Below, piece by piece: positions 6,315 to 16,090 of a stretch of DNA of 34,775 nucleotides. The stretch comes from an uncultured Collinsella sp. (GTDB lineage Bacteria > Actinomycetota > Coriobacteriia > Coriobacteriales > Coriobacteriaceae): NCBI GenBank assembly GCA_900756765.1, contig CAAELE010000038.1, forward strand, positions 1-34,775, given 5' to 3'. A program made the translations under genes and the position numbers. Each line of letters opens with the position of its first letter. Position 1 is the stretch's first letter. The notes under the pieces were generated by a model. The model did not search any database. It saw only the letters and a list, made by a program, of their open reading frames with translations, and was not told the DNA's origin.

Positions 6315-8555
6315 TTAGTCAAACAAGCTCGGCATGTCGTTTTCCTTCATGAGGGCACCGGCGGAGGGCAGGCTCTGCGCGGTGAACTTCTCGGCCGAGA
6401 CGCCGGCGCCAAGAATCTCCTCGGTCGTGCCGACGGTGGTGACCGAGCGGCCCTTCTTGGCCGTGAAAGCCTGGACGCCCTGCGTGTTGGTAGTCGTCTT
6501 GGTCTTGAGCAGCGACGTGTTGAAGTTCATCAGGCGGTAGTCGCTCGAGACCAGCGCGATGTCGCGATCTTCCTTGAGCACCTGCGCATACAGCAGCTTG
6601 CTGCCGCCGTAGATGGCGTTCTTAAGGCGCTTGCGGTTGGTCTTGGTAGCGTATCCGGAAAGTGCGACACGCACCACACGGCCGTTCTCAAAGACAAACA
6701 GCACGTCGGCCGTGTAGTCCTCGGGGTCGATGACCCAGATCACGCTCTCGTCGGGTTCCATTTCGAGATCGGTGGGCAGGTACGAGCCCAGCTGTGCCGA
6801 CTTGGTGTCCTCAAACGCCGCAACCTTGCACTTGTACACCTGGCTCTTGTTGGTAAAGACCAGCAGCTCGTGGGTGTTGGAGGACGGAAACTCGATAAAG
6901 GGTTTGTCGCCGTCCTTGTACTTGAGCGTGGCCGCCTTCTTGAGCACGCGGTCTGTCATCTTCTTAAGGTAGCCATCGCGCGAGAGCATGATTGTGACCG
7001 GGTACTCCTCGACCTCGGGCTCCAGGCTCACCTCGATGACCTCATGGGGCTCAATCCTGCCCGTGCGGCGCGGCATCACATATTTCTTGTTGACCGCGGC
7101 CAGCTCGTCGCTGATGACCTTCTTGATGTTGTTTTCACTCGAGAGAATCTCCTCAAGTTCGGCAATCTCACCCTCAAGCTTAGCGATGTCCTTGGTGCGG
7201 TTGAGGATGTACTCCTCGTTGATGTTGCGGAGCTTAAGTTCGGCAACAAACTCGGCCTGGGTCTCGTCGATGTCGAAACCCTTCATAAGGTTGGGCACGA
7301 CCTCGGCCTCGAGCTTGGTGCCGCGGATGATGGCGATGGCCTTGTCGATGTCGAGCAAGATCGCCTCGAGGCCGTGCAGCAGGTGCAGGCGTTCGGACTT
7401 TTTGCCCAGGTCAAAGTTAATGCGGCGACGCGTGGACTCAATACGCCACTTGACCCACTCGTGCAGAATCTGGCGCACGCCCATAACACGGGGATAGCCG
7501 TCGACGAGCACGTTGAAGTTGCACGAGAACGAATCCTGCAGCGTAGTCGATCGATAGAGCTTGGCCATGAGCTTGTCGGGGTCGACACCGCGCTTAAGGT
7601 CGATGGCGATGCGCAGGCCCGAGAGGTCGGTCTCGTCGCGGATGTCAGCGATCTCTTTGACCTTGCCCTCCTTGGAGAGCTTGACGATGCGCTCGATGAT
7701 GACATCGGTCTTGGTGGTGTAGGGGATCTCGTACACCTCGATGATGCGCTCTTCGGGAATCCAGCGCCAGCGGGAGCGAATCTGGAAGCTGCCAAGGCCG
7801 GTCTCGACGATCTTCTCCATCTCCTCGCGGCGGTAGATGATCTCGCCGCCGGTCGAGAAGTCGGGCATGGGCATGTACTCGAGCAGGTCGCAGTCGGGAT
7901 CCTGCAGGTAGTGCATCGTGGCAGTGCAGACCTCATTGAGGTTAAAGCCGCAGATATCGGACGCCATGGCGACGCCGATGCCCTTGTTGGCCGAGACAAG
8001 GATGTTGGGGAACGTGGTGGGCAGCAGGCGCGGCTCCTTCATGGCGCCGTCGTAGCTGTCGACGAAGTCGACCGGGTCCTTGTCGATGTCCTTGAAGATC
8101 TCGGCGCTGATGGGGGAGAGCTTGGCCTCGGTATAACGCGAGGCGGCGTAGCTCAGGTCGCCCGAATAGTACTTGCCAAAGTTGCCCTTCGACTCCACGA
8201 AGGGGGCGAGCAGTGCCTCGTTGCCGGTTGCCAGGCGCACCATCGTCTCGTAGATCGCGGCATCGCCGTGCGGGTTGAGCTTCATAGTCTGGCCCACGAT
8301 GTTGGCGCTCTTCTGGCGCTCGCCCTTGAGCAGGCCCATCTTGTACATGGTGTAGAGCAGCTTGCGGTGCGAGGGCTTAAAGCCGTCGATCTCGGGGAAT
8401 GCGCGCGAGACGTTGACGCTCATGGCGTAGGGCATGTAGTTGACCTCGAGCGTCTGCGTGATCGGCTGGTCGGTGACCTCGGAGTGCAGGCCGATGACGT
8501 TCTCGGCGTTGACCTGCTTTTTCTTTGGCTGGTTCTTCGTCTTCTTCTTTGCCAC
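6315..8555 (-). CDS. Type IIA DNA topoisomerase, A subunit (ParC/GyrA-like)
   Basis: This 746-residue protein is the DNA breakage-reunion subunit, which forms the covalent phosphotyrosyl link while DNA is passed. AASRYTEAKL places the catalytic Tyr at 141. The quinolone-pocket segment NPHGDAAIYETMVRLA is at 95-110, and GFKPSHRKLLYTMYKMGL is the conserved DNA-contact helix. The C-terminal blades (about 490-746) are recognisable, but no GyrA-box QRRGGKG is visible, which favours a topoisomerase IV-like, decatenating role over supercoiling. A Lys-rich N-terminal tail precedes the core. It is 45 bp downstream of the B-subunit gene, on the same strand. The sequence is clearly diverged from housekeeping GyrA, so this is probably a second type IIA enzyme. 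The position of E. coli GyrA Ser83 is Ala (99) and that of Asp87 is Glu (103). Confidence 0.9.
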   Translation of the reverse strand: MAKKKTKNQPKKKQVNAENVIGLHSEVTDQPITQTLEVNYMPYAMSVNVSRAFPEIDGFKPSHRKLLYTMYKMGLLKGERQKSANIVGQTMKLNPHGDAAIYETMVRLATGNEALLAPFVESKGNFGKYYSGDLSYAASRYTEAKLSPISAEIFKDIDKDPVDFVDSYDGAMKEPRLLPTTFPNILVSANKGIGVAMASDICGFNLNEVCTATMHYLQDPDCDLLEYMPMPDFSTGGEIIYRREEMEKIVETGLGSFQIRSRWRWIPEERIIEVYEIPYTTKTDVIIERIVKLSKEGKVKEIADIRDETDLSGLRIAIDLKRGVDPDKLMAKLYRSTTLQDSFSCNFNVLVDGYPRVMGVRQILHEWVKWRIESTRRRINFDLGKKSERLHLLHGLEAILLDIDKAIAIIRGTKLEAEVVPNLMKGFDIDETQAEFVAELKLRNINEEYILNRTKDIAKLEGEIAELEEILSSENNIKKVISDELAAVNKKYVMPRRTGRIEPHEVIEVSLEPEVEEYPVTIMLSRDGYLKKMTDRVLKKAATLKYKDGDKPFIEFPSSNTHELLVFTNKSQVYKCKVAAFEDTKSAQLGSYLPTDLEMEPDESVIWVIDPEDYTADVLFVFENGRVVRVALSGYATKTNRKRLKNAIYGGSKLLYAQVLKEDRDIALVSSDYRLMNFNTSLLKTKTTTNTQGVQAFTAKKGRSVTTVGTTEEILGAGVSAEKFTAQSLPSAGALMKENDMPSLFD

Positions 8556-8600
8556 GATTTCCTCTTGAACTTCTTATGGTCCGTCGTTATCGATTTGCTG

Positions 8601-10598
8601 CTACTGCAGATCTAACTGGTCCAGGTATTCCTTGCCGTGCTCGGAGATATGGCGCTTGCGGCCCGCCTCGTCGTTGCCAAGCAACAGGTTGAACATGGTT
8701 TCCATTTTGGTGACGTCCTCGGGCTCCACCTTGATCAGGCGGCGCGTCTCGGGGTTCATGGTGGTGAGCCACATCATGTCCGGATCGTTCTCACCAAGAC
8801 CCTTGGAGCGGTTGATGGAACACTTCTGGTCGCCGATCTCTTTAAGGATGCCGTTCTTCTCGAGATCGGTGTAGGCAAAGTAGGTCTTCTCTTTGCAGTT
8901 GATCTCGTAGAGCGGCGACTCGGCGATATACACGTAACCCTCGTCGATAAGTGTGGGCACCAGGCGGTAGAGCATGGTGAGCACGAGCGTGCGGATGTGA
9001 TAACCGTCGACGTCGGCGTCCGTACAGATAATGACCTTGTTCCAGTTGAGGTTGTCTAGGTCAAAGGCGCCAAGGTTCTTGATGCGCTTGTCCTTGATCT
9101 CCACGCCGCAGCCCAGCACGCGCATGAGGTCCATGATGATGTCGGACTTAAAGATGCGCGGGTAGTCCTCCTTTAGGCAGTTGAGGATTTTGCCGCGGAC
9201 GGGCATAACACCCTGAAACTCGGCATCGCGCGAGGTACGAATGGCGCCTGCTGCCGAGTCGCCCTCTACGATGTAGATCTCGCGACGGCTCTTGTCCTTG
9301 GAACGGCAGTCGATGAACTTTTGCACGCGGTTGGCCATGTCAGTCTTCTGCTGCAGGTTGGTCTTGATGCTCTGACGCGTCTTCTCGGCGTTCTCGCGCG
9401 AGCGCTTGTTGATGAGCACCTGCTCCACGATCTTGTTGGCGGCGTCTTTGTTCTCGATCAAGTAGGTCGAGAGGCGCTCCTTAAAGAAGGCCGTCATGGC
9501 CTGCTGGATAAAGCGGTTATTGATGGCCTTTTTGGTCTGGTTTTCGTAGGACGTCTGGGTGGAGAAGCAGTTGGTCACCAGCACCAGACAGTCTTGGACG
9601 TCTTGCCACTTAATGCCGCTCTCGTTTTTGTTGTACTTGCCCTGTTGCTTAATGTAGGCATCGATGGCGCTGGTCAGGGCGCTGCGGGCCGCCTTCTCCG
9701 GCGAGCCACCGTTCTCGAGCCATGATGAGTTGTGGTAGTACTCCTGCATTGTGAGGGTGCGCGAGAAGCACATGCACGCGGTGATCTTTACGTTGTAGTC
9801 GGGCAGATCCTCGCGGTCGCGACCGCGACGGTCGGCCTCGATGAAGAAGGGCTCGGTGAGGTAGTCGGCACCGACCTTCTCGAGCACGTAGTCCTCGATG
9901 CCCTTGGGGTAGCAGAAGTCCTCTTCGGAAAACTCGCCATCGTCGCCTTCGATGCGCAGGCGGAAGGTCACGTTGGCGTTGACCACGGCCTGGCGGCGCA
10001 TGGTCTCGCGATACCAGTCGTGGGGAATGCTGATCGAGGTAAAGACCTCAAGATCGGGGCGCCACTTGATGGTGGTGCCGGTGCGGTTCTCATCGCTGGG
10101 CTCAATCTCGAGCGCCTTCTTTTTGGTGCCGACGACCTTGCCCTTCTTAAAGTGCAGGGAGTACTTGTTGCCGTCGCGCCAGACGGTGACGTCCATGTAC
10201 TCGGAAGCGTACTGGGTCGCGCACGAGCCCAGGCCGTTGGTGCCGAGCGAGAAGTCGTAGTCGCCGCCCTGGTTGTTGTTGTACTTGCCGCCGGCGTAGA
10301 GCTCGCAAAAGACGAGCTCCCAGTTAAAGCGCTTCTCGGAGGGGTTCCAGTCGAGCGGGCAGCCGCGGCCATTGTCCTCTACCTGAATGGAGCCATCGCG
10401 AAAGGCGGTGAGGGTGATGAGCTTGCCGTAGCCCTGGCGCGCCTCGTCAACGGCGTTGGACAGGATCTCGAAGGCGGCATGCGCGCAACCGTCGAGCCCG
10501 TCAGAGCCAAAGATGACGGCGGGGCGCAGGCGTACGCGCTCCTCGTCCTTGAGCTGACGAATACTGTCGTTACCATAGTTTGCGGTGTTTTTTGCCAT
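8601..10598 (-). CDS. Type IIA DNA topoisomerase, B subunit (ParE/GyrB-like)
   Basis: This 665-residue ATPase subunit carries the GHKL fold. FEILSNAVDEA at 43-53 holds catalytic Glu44 and Mg-binding Asn48, DNGRG is at 75-79, and GTNGLGSCATQ at 119-129 is the ATP lid (HGVGA in ordinary GyrB). The QTK loop is at 354-356. The TOPRIM domain has EGDSAAG at 445-451 and DADVDGYHI at 527-535. Length and motif spacing fit ParE/GyrB without the long gammaproteobacterial insert. DGYHI in place of DGAHI and the altered lid show divergence from housekeeping GyrB. It is first gene of the operon with the A subunit. ATG 10598 opens MAKNTANYG. Confidence 0.9.
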   Translation of the reverse strand: MAKNTANYGNDSIRQLKDEERVRLRPAVIFGSDGLDGCAHAAFEILSNAVDEARQGYGKLITLTAFRDGSIQVEDNGRGCPLDWNPSEKRFNWELVFCELYAGGKYNNNQGGDYDFSLGTNGLGSCATQYASEYMDVTVWRDGNKYSLHFKKGKVVGTKKKALEIEPSDENRTGTTIKWRPDLEVFTSISIPHDWYRETMRRQAVVNANVTFRLRIEGDDGEFSEEDFCYPKGIEDYVLEKVGADYLTEPFFIEADRRGRDREDLPDYNVKITACMCFSRTLTMQEYYHNSSWLENGGSPEKAARSALTSAIDAYIKQQGKYNKNESGIKWQDVQDCLVLVTNCFSTQTSYENQTKKAINNRFIQQAMTAFFKERLSTYLIENKDAANKIVEQVLINKRSRENAEKTRQSIKTNLQQKTDMANRVQKFIDCRSKDKSRREIYIVEGDSAAGAIRTSRDAEFQGVMPVRGKILNCLKEDYPRIFKSDIIMDLMRVLGCGVEIKDKRIKNLGAFDLDNLNWNKVIICTDADVDGYHIRTLVLTMLYRLVPTLIDEGYVYIAESPLYEINCKEKTYFAYTDLEKNGILKEIGDQKCSINRSKGLGENDPDMMWLTTMNPETRRLIKVEPEDVTKMETMFNLLLGNDEAGRKRHISEHGKEYLDQLDLQ

Positions 10599-10765
10599 GC
10601 TCGCTCTCTCGATGCTCCTTTGCTGCGTTTAAGTCATATAGATAGTCAAGGTAGCATAGCCCAGCCCACAGACGATTCCACCCAACACGAAATCCATCGA
10701 ACAATCGTTCGGATTCGGGCACCTTTGGCTTCTGCGGTCATTCCCTGCGCGGTGTGGTGCTCGTG

Positions 10766-10795
10766 TTAAAACCGTGGCTTATCGGCTGGTAGAAT
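10766..10795 (+). promoter_or_regulatory. Probable promoter of the O-acetyltransferase gene
   Basis: TTAAAA (10766-10771) and TAGAAT (10790-10795) are separated by 18 bp, 37 bp upstream of the ATG at 10833. The ATG is preceded by GAGGGGG. The match to the sigma-70 consensus is moderate. Confidence 0.4.
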
Positions 10796-10832
10796 TGCCG
10801 CATCAAGACTGCATGTTGTTTGAGGGGGCGCA

Positions 10833-11392
10833 ATGACCGAGAAAGAGAAGATGGAGCGCGGTGAGTGGCATGATGCCAACTTTGACGAGGAGCTCCTGGC
10901 GCAACGCGCGAAGGCGGAGGCGCTCTGCTATGACTTTAATATGGCAAAACCTGGAAGCGACGCACAGCTCGATGCTTTGAAGTCCTTGCTCGATACCGAT
11001 CTTCCCGGGGGGCTGACGGTCCTTTCGCCTGCCTACTTTGACTACGGGAGCAAGACGACCTTTGGTGAGGGCTGTTTTGTAAACCATGGCTGCTACTTTA
11101 TGGACGGCGGCTCTATCACCTTTGGTGGCAACGTGTTTATCGGGCCGTTTTGCGGCTTCTACACCGCTTCGCACCCCCTAAAGGCAAGGACCGCAACTTG
11201 GGTCTCGAGAAGGCTCTGCCCATCGTTGTCGGCGATAACTGCTGGTTTGGCGCGAACGTGTCAGTGCTGCAGGGAGTTACCATCGGCAGCGGTTGCGTAA
11301 TTGCCGCGGGCAGCGTCGTGACGGAAGACCTTCCAGACAACGTGGTGGCGGCAGGCGTCCCCGCAGTCGTCAAGAAGACCATCGAACAATAA
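10833..11392 (+). pseudogene. Maltose/galactoside O-acetyltransferase-like gene with a frameshift
   Basis: The first frame (from ATG 10833, good GAGGGGG site) encodes a Maa-type N-terminal domain (ERGEWHDANFDEELLAQRAKA) and left-handed beta-helix hexapeptides up to GPFCGFYTASHPLK. Homology then continues in the +2 frame with GKDRNLGLEKALPIVVGDN, WFGANVSVLQGVTIGSG and the C-terminal GVPAVVKKTIEQ, ending at 11392. The break falls at about 11173-11183, in CACCCCCTAAAGG. One missing base in the C5 or A3 run explains it: the whole span is 560 nt, one short of 187 codons. An intact protein would acetylate a sugar 6-hydroxyl from acetyl-CoA. It is either a recent pseudogene or a sequencing error in a homopolymer. 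Confidence 0.85.
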
Positions 11393-11482
11393 CGAAGCCC
11401 TTAAACGATAGTGCCCCACTGTCCTCGGTGGAATGCGGGGCGAGGAAGCCGAGCTCGACTCCGCTGGCGACATCTAATGCGC

Positions 11483-11520
11483 AATGGGCTGGCTCTGGGT
11501 ATTCAGAACCAGCCCATTTT
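11483..11520 (+). terminator. Rho-independent terminator after the O-acetyltransferase gene
   Basis: AATGGGCTGG (11483-11492) pairs with CCAGCCCATT (11509-11518), with an inner TCTG/CAGA stem, and is followed by TT. It lies about 90 bp past the acetyltransferase stop and 47 bp before the convergent surface-protein stop, so it may serve both. Confidence 0.65.
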
Positions 11521-11567
11521 GATGTTCGATGAGCCGAGCCGGCGTCTCTCACAAAAATAACTAGGAG

Positions 11568-14500
11568 CTAGCGAGACTTATCCGAATTGACCTCATTGGC
11601 GGTGTCTTTTTCGAGCGCCGTGCGGCGGGCGCTGTAGGCGACAAGGCCGGCGCCTGCAGCGGCGAGTGCTGCAGCGGCTGCCGTAAGGGGAGCGTTGACA
11701 TCGCCCGTGCCCGCAAGTGCGCCCGCTTTTCCGGAGCGCTTGTTATTGCCGTGGTCCTTGCCGCTGCCGGAGCTGCTTCCGCCGGAGCCGCCGCCCTCGT
11801 CAGTACCGCCGCCACTCGAGCTACCATCGCCGTCTGCTGTCATCGGGGCGTCGTGAAGTCCTGTCGTATCCGCGCTGTCGCATACGCCGACCTGAACTTC
11901 TGAGCGTTCGCATGCCGCGTCGGGCACATGAAGCTCGTGCAGAACGGCACTCAGCGCCGAGTTTGCGCCCGGTCGGATCTCCTCGAGCGTTACGGGGTCG
12001 AGCGCCACCAGATTACGCGCCTTCGCATACAGCGTGACGCGTTTGCCCACTTCGTCGCTCCAGCTCTCGGGGATGGCGAAGCTCATGCGGAACTGTGCCG
12101 TGCAACCCGGTGCCAGCACGGCGTTGCCGTTGTCGGCTACCAGCGGGTGCGTTGCAAAACGTGCGCCCAGCGTCTCGAGCGCGTACTTTACGTGTGCCAT
12201 GTCGTTGGCCGAAGCGTCTTCGGCAAGCTCTGGATCGTAGATCGAAGCCATGCGTGCGTTCGCTCCGAATCCGATGGATGCGCTGGAGAACGGCTGGCTG
12301 GAGCCCTCTCGGTACAGATCGATTGTGCCGGCAGTCAGCAAAGTGTTGCCGTCGTTTCGCACCGTGACCATGAAGGATTCGCCTGCTGCTCCGGGCACCA
12401 CCGCGCCCGAGGTAGCGACCGCGCCCGTCGGAGTGGCACACGCCACCAGAGGCACTTCGATGCCGTGCAGCTCTGCCTCGCTCTTCTCCGCGCTCACAAT
12501 GTGCGTGGCGAGCGCGGAGAGCATGCCTCCCGACGTCAAAAATGTCGTTATCTGATCGACGGGATGGTCCAGCTCGCACATCACGAACGGCTCCGTGAAC
12601 AGATCACCTGCCAAGGTGCTGGCGAAGATGCGGAAGTGCTTGCCCATCACTGCTACCGGGTTGCCTTCTTCGTCGTAGGTTTGCCCCACCTTGCCATCGG
12701 TGTTCTCTATATAGAGCGCGCACCTGCCGTTGTTGCTTACGCTAAACGATGCCGGGCCACAGCCTGCGGCACCCACGGGCTGCGTTGCAAATGCCGATGC
12801 GCCTCGCGTCCAAGTAATATGCTGCAGCTGCTCGTTGACGGTGGCCAAAAAGCCCGAATGTTGTGGCCACGGCACCGCATGGGGCACCGTGGCGTCTGGT
12901 GGCATAACGCCCCAGCCCGCAATGGACTGGCCGATCACGGCGTACGATGCGCAGCCGCAACCGTCTGCGGTCTCGTACGCAACGGGCACCACCATTTTGC
13001 CGTTGATATTCTCGGGCTCGCTCAGCTCGATACTCGACGGTGCTTGCGGAAAGCGAAGAACTTGGCGGAACGTCAGGCTGTCGCCCGAAACGTCCGACCA
13101 CAGGGTAAAGCATTCCAGCGCAACCTCGGCCTCGCTGCCGAGCGCCTTCTCTGCGGTGGTTCCGCGGCGGTGGAGGTAGGCACCCGACAGGCGTCCGTCG
13201 ACCAGCGTCTTGCCTACCGTGATGCGCGGGCACTGCAGGCAATGGTAGCCATCCTCTTGCAGGCGGCCGCGCGAGATGCTGCGCCATGACGTATGCGACA
13301 CCACGCGGATCTCGTCATTACTTATGCGCAGGCGCACAACGGACAGTATGCCGGCTGTGCTTGCCGTATCGAAAAGGGTGTTGTCGCCGGCGGGGCGCTC
13401 GCCCGAGACCAGCAGCACGTAGGCGTCCTGGTTTCCTCTTCCGTCCGTATATTCCACCACGTCGAAGTCGTAATCGAATATGCCGTTGCGCTCCACGTCG
13501 CCCTCGCCAAACCCAAGGGGAAAGTCCACGGGCGTGGGAGCGGACCACGTGCCGTTTGCCTTTGTGTGCACCACCAGGCGCGAGCGGCCATTGTCGCCGT
13601 AGCGCACCGAGGCGATACGGAACAAGCATTCTACGCCGGCAATCATCGTTAGCTTCATGTGGGCTTCGCTGAGCACGCCGGAAAACAGCACGTTGTCGCT
13701 CGAGGGTTTTATGCCGCCACGCTCGTCCTCCGACACGCCGGCAGAATTGGCGTTCGGGTCCGCAACGGCGTTCGTTGACTGACCGATGTAGGTGTACTCA
13801 TACATCGGTGCGGCATTTTCGTCGTTCTCTATCAGCGCATGGACGAAATGTTCGACCTGTCCCGTGTCGTCGCTCTCCGCGTTCGCCTCGAGCTCAATGC
13901 GCGTGACCGTTTGATCCCAATCGCGCACGACAGGCGCGGCGTTTACGGCAGTGGCCTTAACCTCGGCGCGTGCGAGCAGCTCGGCGTTGGTGACGATGGT
14001 GGCCGATGCGATAAACTGCGGCACACCACCTGCCTCGGCGTTGCCGGCCGAGCCGAAGCAGGCATCCAACGTATAAGGCGTATTTCCACCCAATGCCAGC
14101 TCAGAGCGCTGGAGTACATACTGGTCGCCATTGTTCACCGACATATTCCACGAATCGATGAGTGTGGGCCACGACCCCGACCAAGCCTTGGTGGTCCACT
14201 TGAACATTACGAACTGGAGTATCACATCGACATCGACGTCTGCACCCACGCGCAGCCGCGGAAGCTGGTGTCCATCTGCCTTCTCGTACCCAATGAACAG
14301 CGTGAGGGATGCGGCACCGCGCACGGCAGACGAAGCGACGCCTGCAACGCCGGCTCCAAAGGTGACGGCAAGCCCGATCTGGATGGTGAACGAGCCCGAC
14401 GTGTTGGAATAGTCGAGCGAAATGTTCTTGAAAAACGCCGCGCCGCTGCCGTGCGTGTGGGCAGCCACAGCGAGCGCCAGCTTCGCCAGCACCCAAGGGT

Positions 14501-15935
14501 TGACGTTTAGGAAAAATGGCACCGGTCCTAGGGTAAACTGCTCGGTCCAATTGAGGTCAGTTCTTACCTGGAAGAGGGCCTTAATATTGCCGTATGCGGG
14601 GTCGTTGTTGTTACCCCAGGTTTTGCCCACCCAATCGTAGGCGAGCGAGCCGTACAGCTGTGTGGCGATATCCATCGTGAACAGCGGCGTGCAATGGTGG
14701 CGAAGGAGCTTGGTGTTTCTTGGATCGGTGCCCGAACCGGCACTCATACTTTTGTACTGATTCCACTTCCCCTCCATTTCGTCGAGGTAGCGGTTTGCCT
14801 GCTTGGCGCCCGACTCGCGCGGTGACTTCTTCCAGTACTCCGGATCCGGATTGCCCGAATCGTTCATATAGCTGGCTGGTTTGTATCCTCCGCCAAACAG
14901 CACGTATCCAGCAAACGAGAAATCGAAGAGGATCGGAAATGTGGGCATCCAGCACGTGAACTTATTACCACCGATGCCGGGAAACGATGCGGGGAAATCA
15001 AACGGAGTGATCTCTTGGTCCATAGTGGTGGGGACGATAGTGGTCGATCCGGATTCCGCCTTTGCCGCCGGCGCGGTAACAACGGCCATGGGGGAGGAGA
15101 GCGTGTAGGTTTTGCCCTGGTAGTCGAGGACAAAGCGCAGCTTGCATCCTTCTTCCAGAAGGCTCGACGCTGCATCGAGGAACTTGTCTTCGAGTGTGAA
15201 CGTCGCCAGACTATCCGCGCCCGATGCGCTGGCCTTGATCTGACCAATCTGCGTGACGGTTTCGGTTGAGCTGCCCGCAGCGGGCATCACTTTATTGATA
15301 TGCAATGTTGCCTGCCCGCCCTGCGGCAGATGAGCCTGCACGGTAAAAGCGTGCGTGTCGGGCTGGTCGTTTGCCGCTTCGTCCGCTGGCATTGCCATAA
15401 ACGTGGCGTCGGCGTACTGGATGTCCCATTCGTCGAACGTGAGCTGGCGGAAGTACGGCTCGCCGTCGGAAAGCGGACGTGTGGGTGCGGTTATGGCGGT
15501 GCCGCCCTGGATACGCGCAAGGGGAATCTCGACATCACGGTAGCCCGCCATGCTAATGGAGATGCCGCCGTTAAAGTCGTACGCGTCAAGGAGCGTTGCC
15601 TCGTCCACGTAGCCTTCCGAAAGAGGGGCGACCTCAAAGATGGCCGTGCCTTCGTCATCGGTCGTGGCGGTTAGCTGCTTGCCTACGGCATAGCGCGATG
15701 TGAGCGTGACCTGGGCACCTGCGATGGGCGTATTCTTGTTGGCGACGTCGACCACGACCACACCAAACATGGTGCGCGAGAGAACGAGCACCTTGAAGGG
15801 GTCTTCTTCGTCGGCATAGGCCGCGGTGGGCGCGAACGGCAGCAGGAAGGCATTTTCGCTTCCCGGCACGCGAGGCAACATAATGCTCGCCAGCGAGGAC
15901 GCTCCAGCAACAAGTAACGAACGGCGATCAAGCAT
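11568..15935 (-). CDS. Very large exported, wall-anchored protein with LAGTG sorting signal
   Basis: This 1455-residue protein starts MLDRRSLLVAGASSLASIML, a signal peptide with a twin-arginine-like RRSLL, and has a likely cleavage after AYA at 41. Residues about 48-125 (VLVLSRTMFGVVVVDVANKNTPIAGAQVTLTS...) look like a carboxypeptidase-regulatory/Ig-like beta domain. A long, mostly beta middle follows, with possible propeller-like repeats late in the chain. The C-terminus has a Gly/Ser linker, LAGTG at 1407-1411, a hydrophobic segment at about 1417-1435 and a charged tail, which is a sortase signal of the LAxTG (class E) type. ATG 15935 is chosen because the signal peptide begins there; the frame is open to 16031. 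It lies downstream of a LuxR-type regulator on the same strand. Ligand and function unknown. Confidence 0.75.
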   Translation of the reverse strand: MLDRRSLLVAGASSLASIMLPRVPGSENAFLLPFAPTAAYADEEDPFKVLVLSRTMFGVVVVDVANKNTPIAGAQVTLTSRYAVGKQLTATTDDEGTAIFEVAPLSEGYVDEATLLDAYDFNGGISISMAGYRDVEIPLARIQGGTAITAPTRPLSDGEPYFRQLTFDEWDIQYADATFMAMPADEAANDQPDTHAFTVQAHLPQGGQATLHINKVMPAAGSSTETVTQIGQIKASASGADSLATFTLEDKFLDAASSLLEEGCKLRFVLDYQGKTYTLSSPMAVVTAPAAKAESGSTTIVPTTMDQEITPFDFPASFPGIGGNKFTCWMPTFPILFDFSFAGYVLFGGGYKPASYMNDSGNPDPEYWKKSPRESGAKQANRYLDEMEGKWNQYKSMSAGSGTDPRNTKLLRHHCTPLFTMDIATQLYGSLAYDWVGKTWGNNNDPAYGNIKALFQVRTDLNWTEQFTLGPVPFFLNVNPWVLAKLALAVAAHTHGSGAAFFKNISLDYSNTSGSFTIQIGLAVTFGAGVAGVASSAVRGAASLTLFIGYEKADGHQLPRLRVGADVDVDVILQFVMFKWTTKAWSGSWPTLIDSWNMSVNNGDQYVLQRSELALGGNTPYTLDACFGSAGNAEAGGVPQFIASATIVTNAELLARAEVKATAVNAAPVVRDWDQTVTRIELEANAESDDTGQVEHFVHALIENDENAAPMYEYTYIGQSTNAVADPNANSAGVSEDERGGIKPSSDNVLFSGVLSEAHMKLTMIAGVECLFRIASVRYGDNGRSRLVVHTKANGTWSAPTPVDFPLGFGEGDVERNGIFDYDFDVVEYTDGRGNQDAYVLLVSGERPAGDNTLFDTASTAGILSVVRLRISNDEIRVVSHTSWRSISRGRLQEDGYHCLQCPRITVGKTLVDGRLSGAYLHRRGTTAEKALGSEAEVALECFTLWSDVSGDSLTFRQVLRFPQAPSSIELSEPENINGKMVVPVAYETADGCGCASYAVIGQSIAGWGVMPPDATVPHAVPWPQHSGFLATVNEQLQHITWTRGASAFATQPVGAAGCGPASFSVSNNGRCALYIENTDGKVGQTYDEEGNPVAVMGKHFRIFASTLAGDLFTEPFVMCELDHPVDQITTFLTSGGMLSALATHIVSAEKSEAELHGIEVPLVACATPTGAVATSGAVVPGAAGESFMVTVRNDGNTLLTAGTIDLYREGSSQPFSSASIGFGANARMASIYDPELAEDASANDMAHVKYALETLGARFATHPLVADNGNAVLAPGCTAQFRMSFAIPESWSDEVGKRVTLYAKARNLVALDPVTLEEIRPGANSALSAVLHELHVPDAACERSEVQVGVCDSADTTGLHDAPMTADGDGSSSGGGTDEGGGSGGSSSGSGKDHGNNKRSGKAGALAGTGDVNAPLTAAAAALAAAGAGLVAYSARRTALEKDTANEVNSDKSR

Positions 15936-16090
15936 CTTGGGCTCCCATCCCGCAAATATCGGTGGAAATAATCCAATTTTGCGAGAAGACGCTTCGTGGC
16001 GGTAGTGCCGTTCAAGGGTCAAAATGTCCAAATTGATCGAGCGAAGCGCCGGGTTCCGGAACGCGTTCGATGCGCTTGGCAGCCCGGTCG

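Noticed and set aside
6228..8615. 795-codon open frame on the plus strand
   Set aside because: It is exactly antisense to the topoisomerase A-subunit gene, is Leu/Val/Asp-rich low-information sequence and has no domain. GC-rich codon bias leaves this antisense frame open.
10599..10832. Intergenic gap before the topoisomerase operon
   Set aside because: A plus-strand promoter is listed, but I could not find a minus-strand promoter convincing enough to place, and saw no RNA gene.
11928..13289. 453-codon plus-strand frame
   Set aside because: Antisense to the large exported protein; composition typical of a shadow frame.
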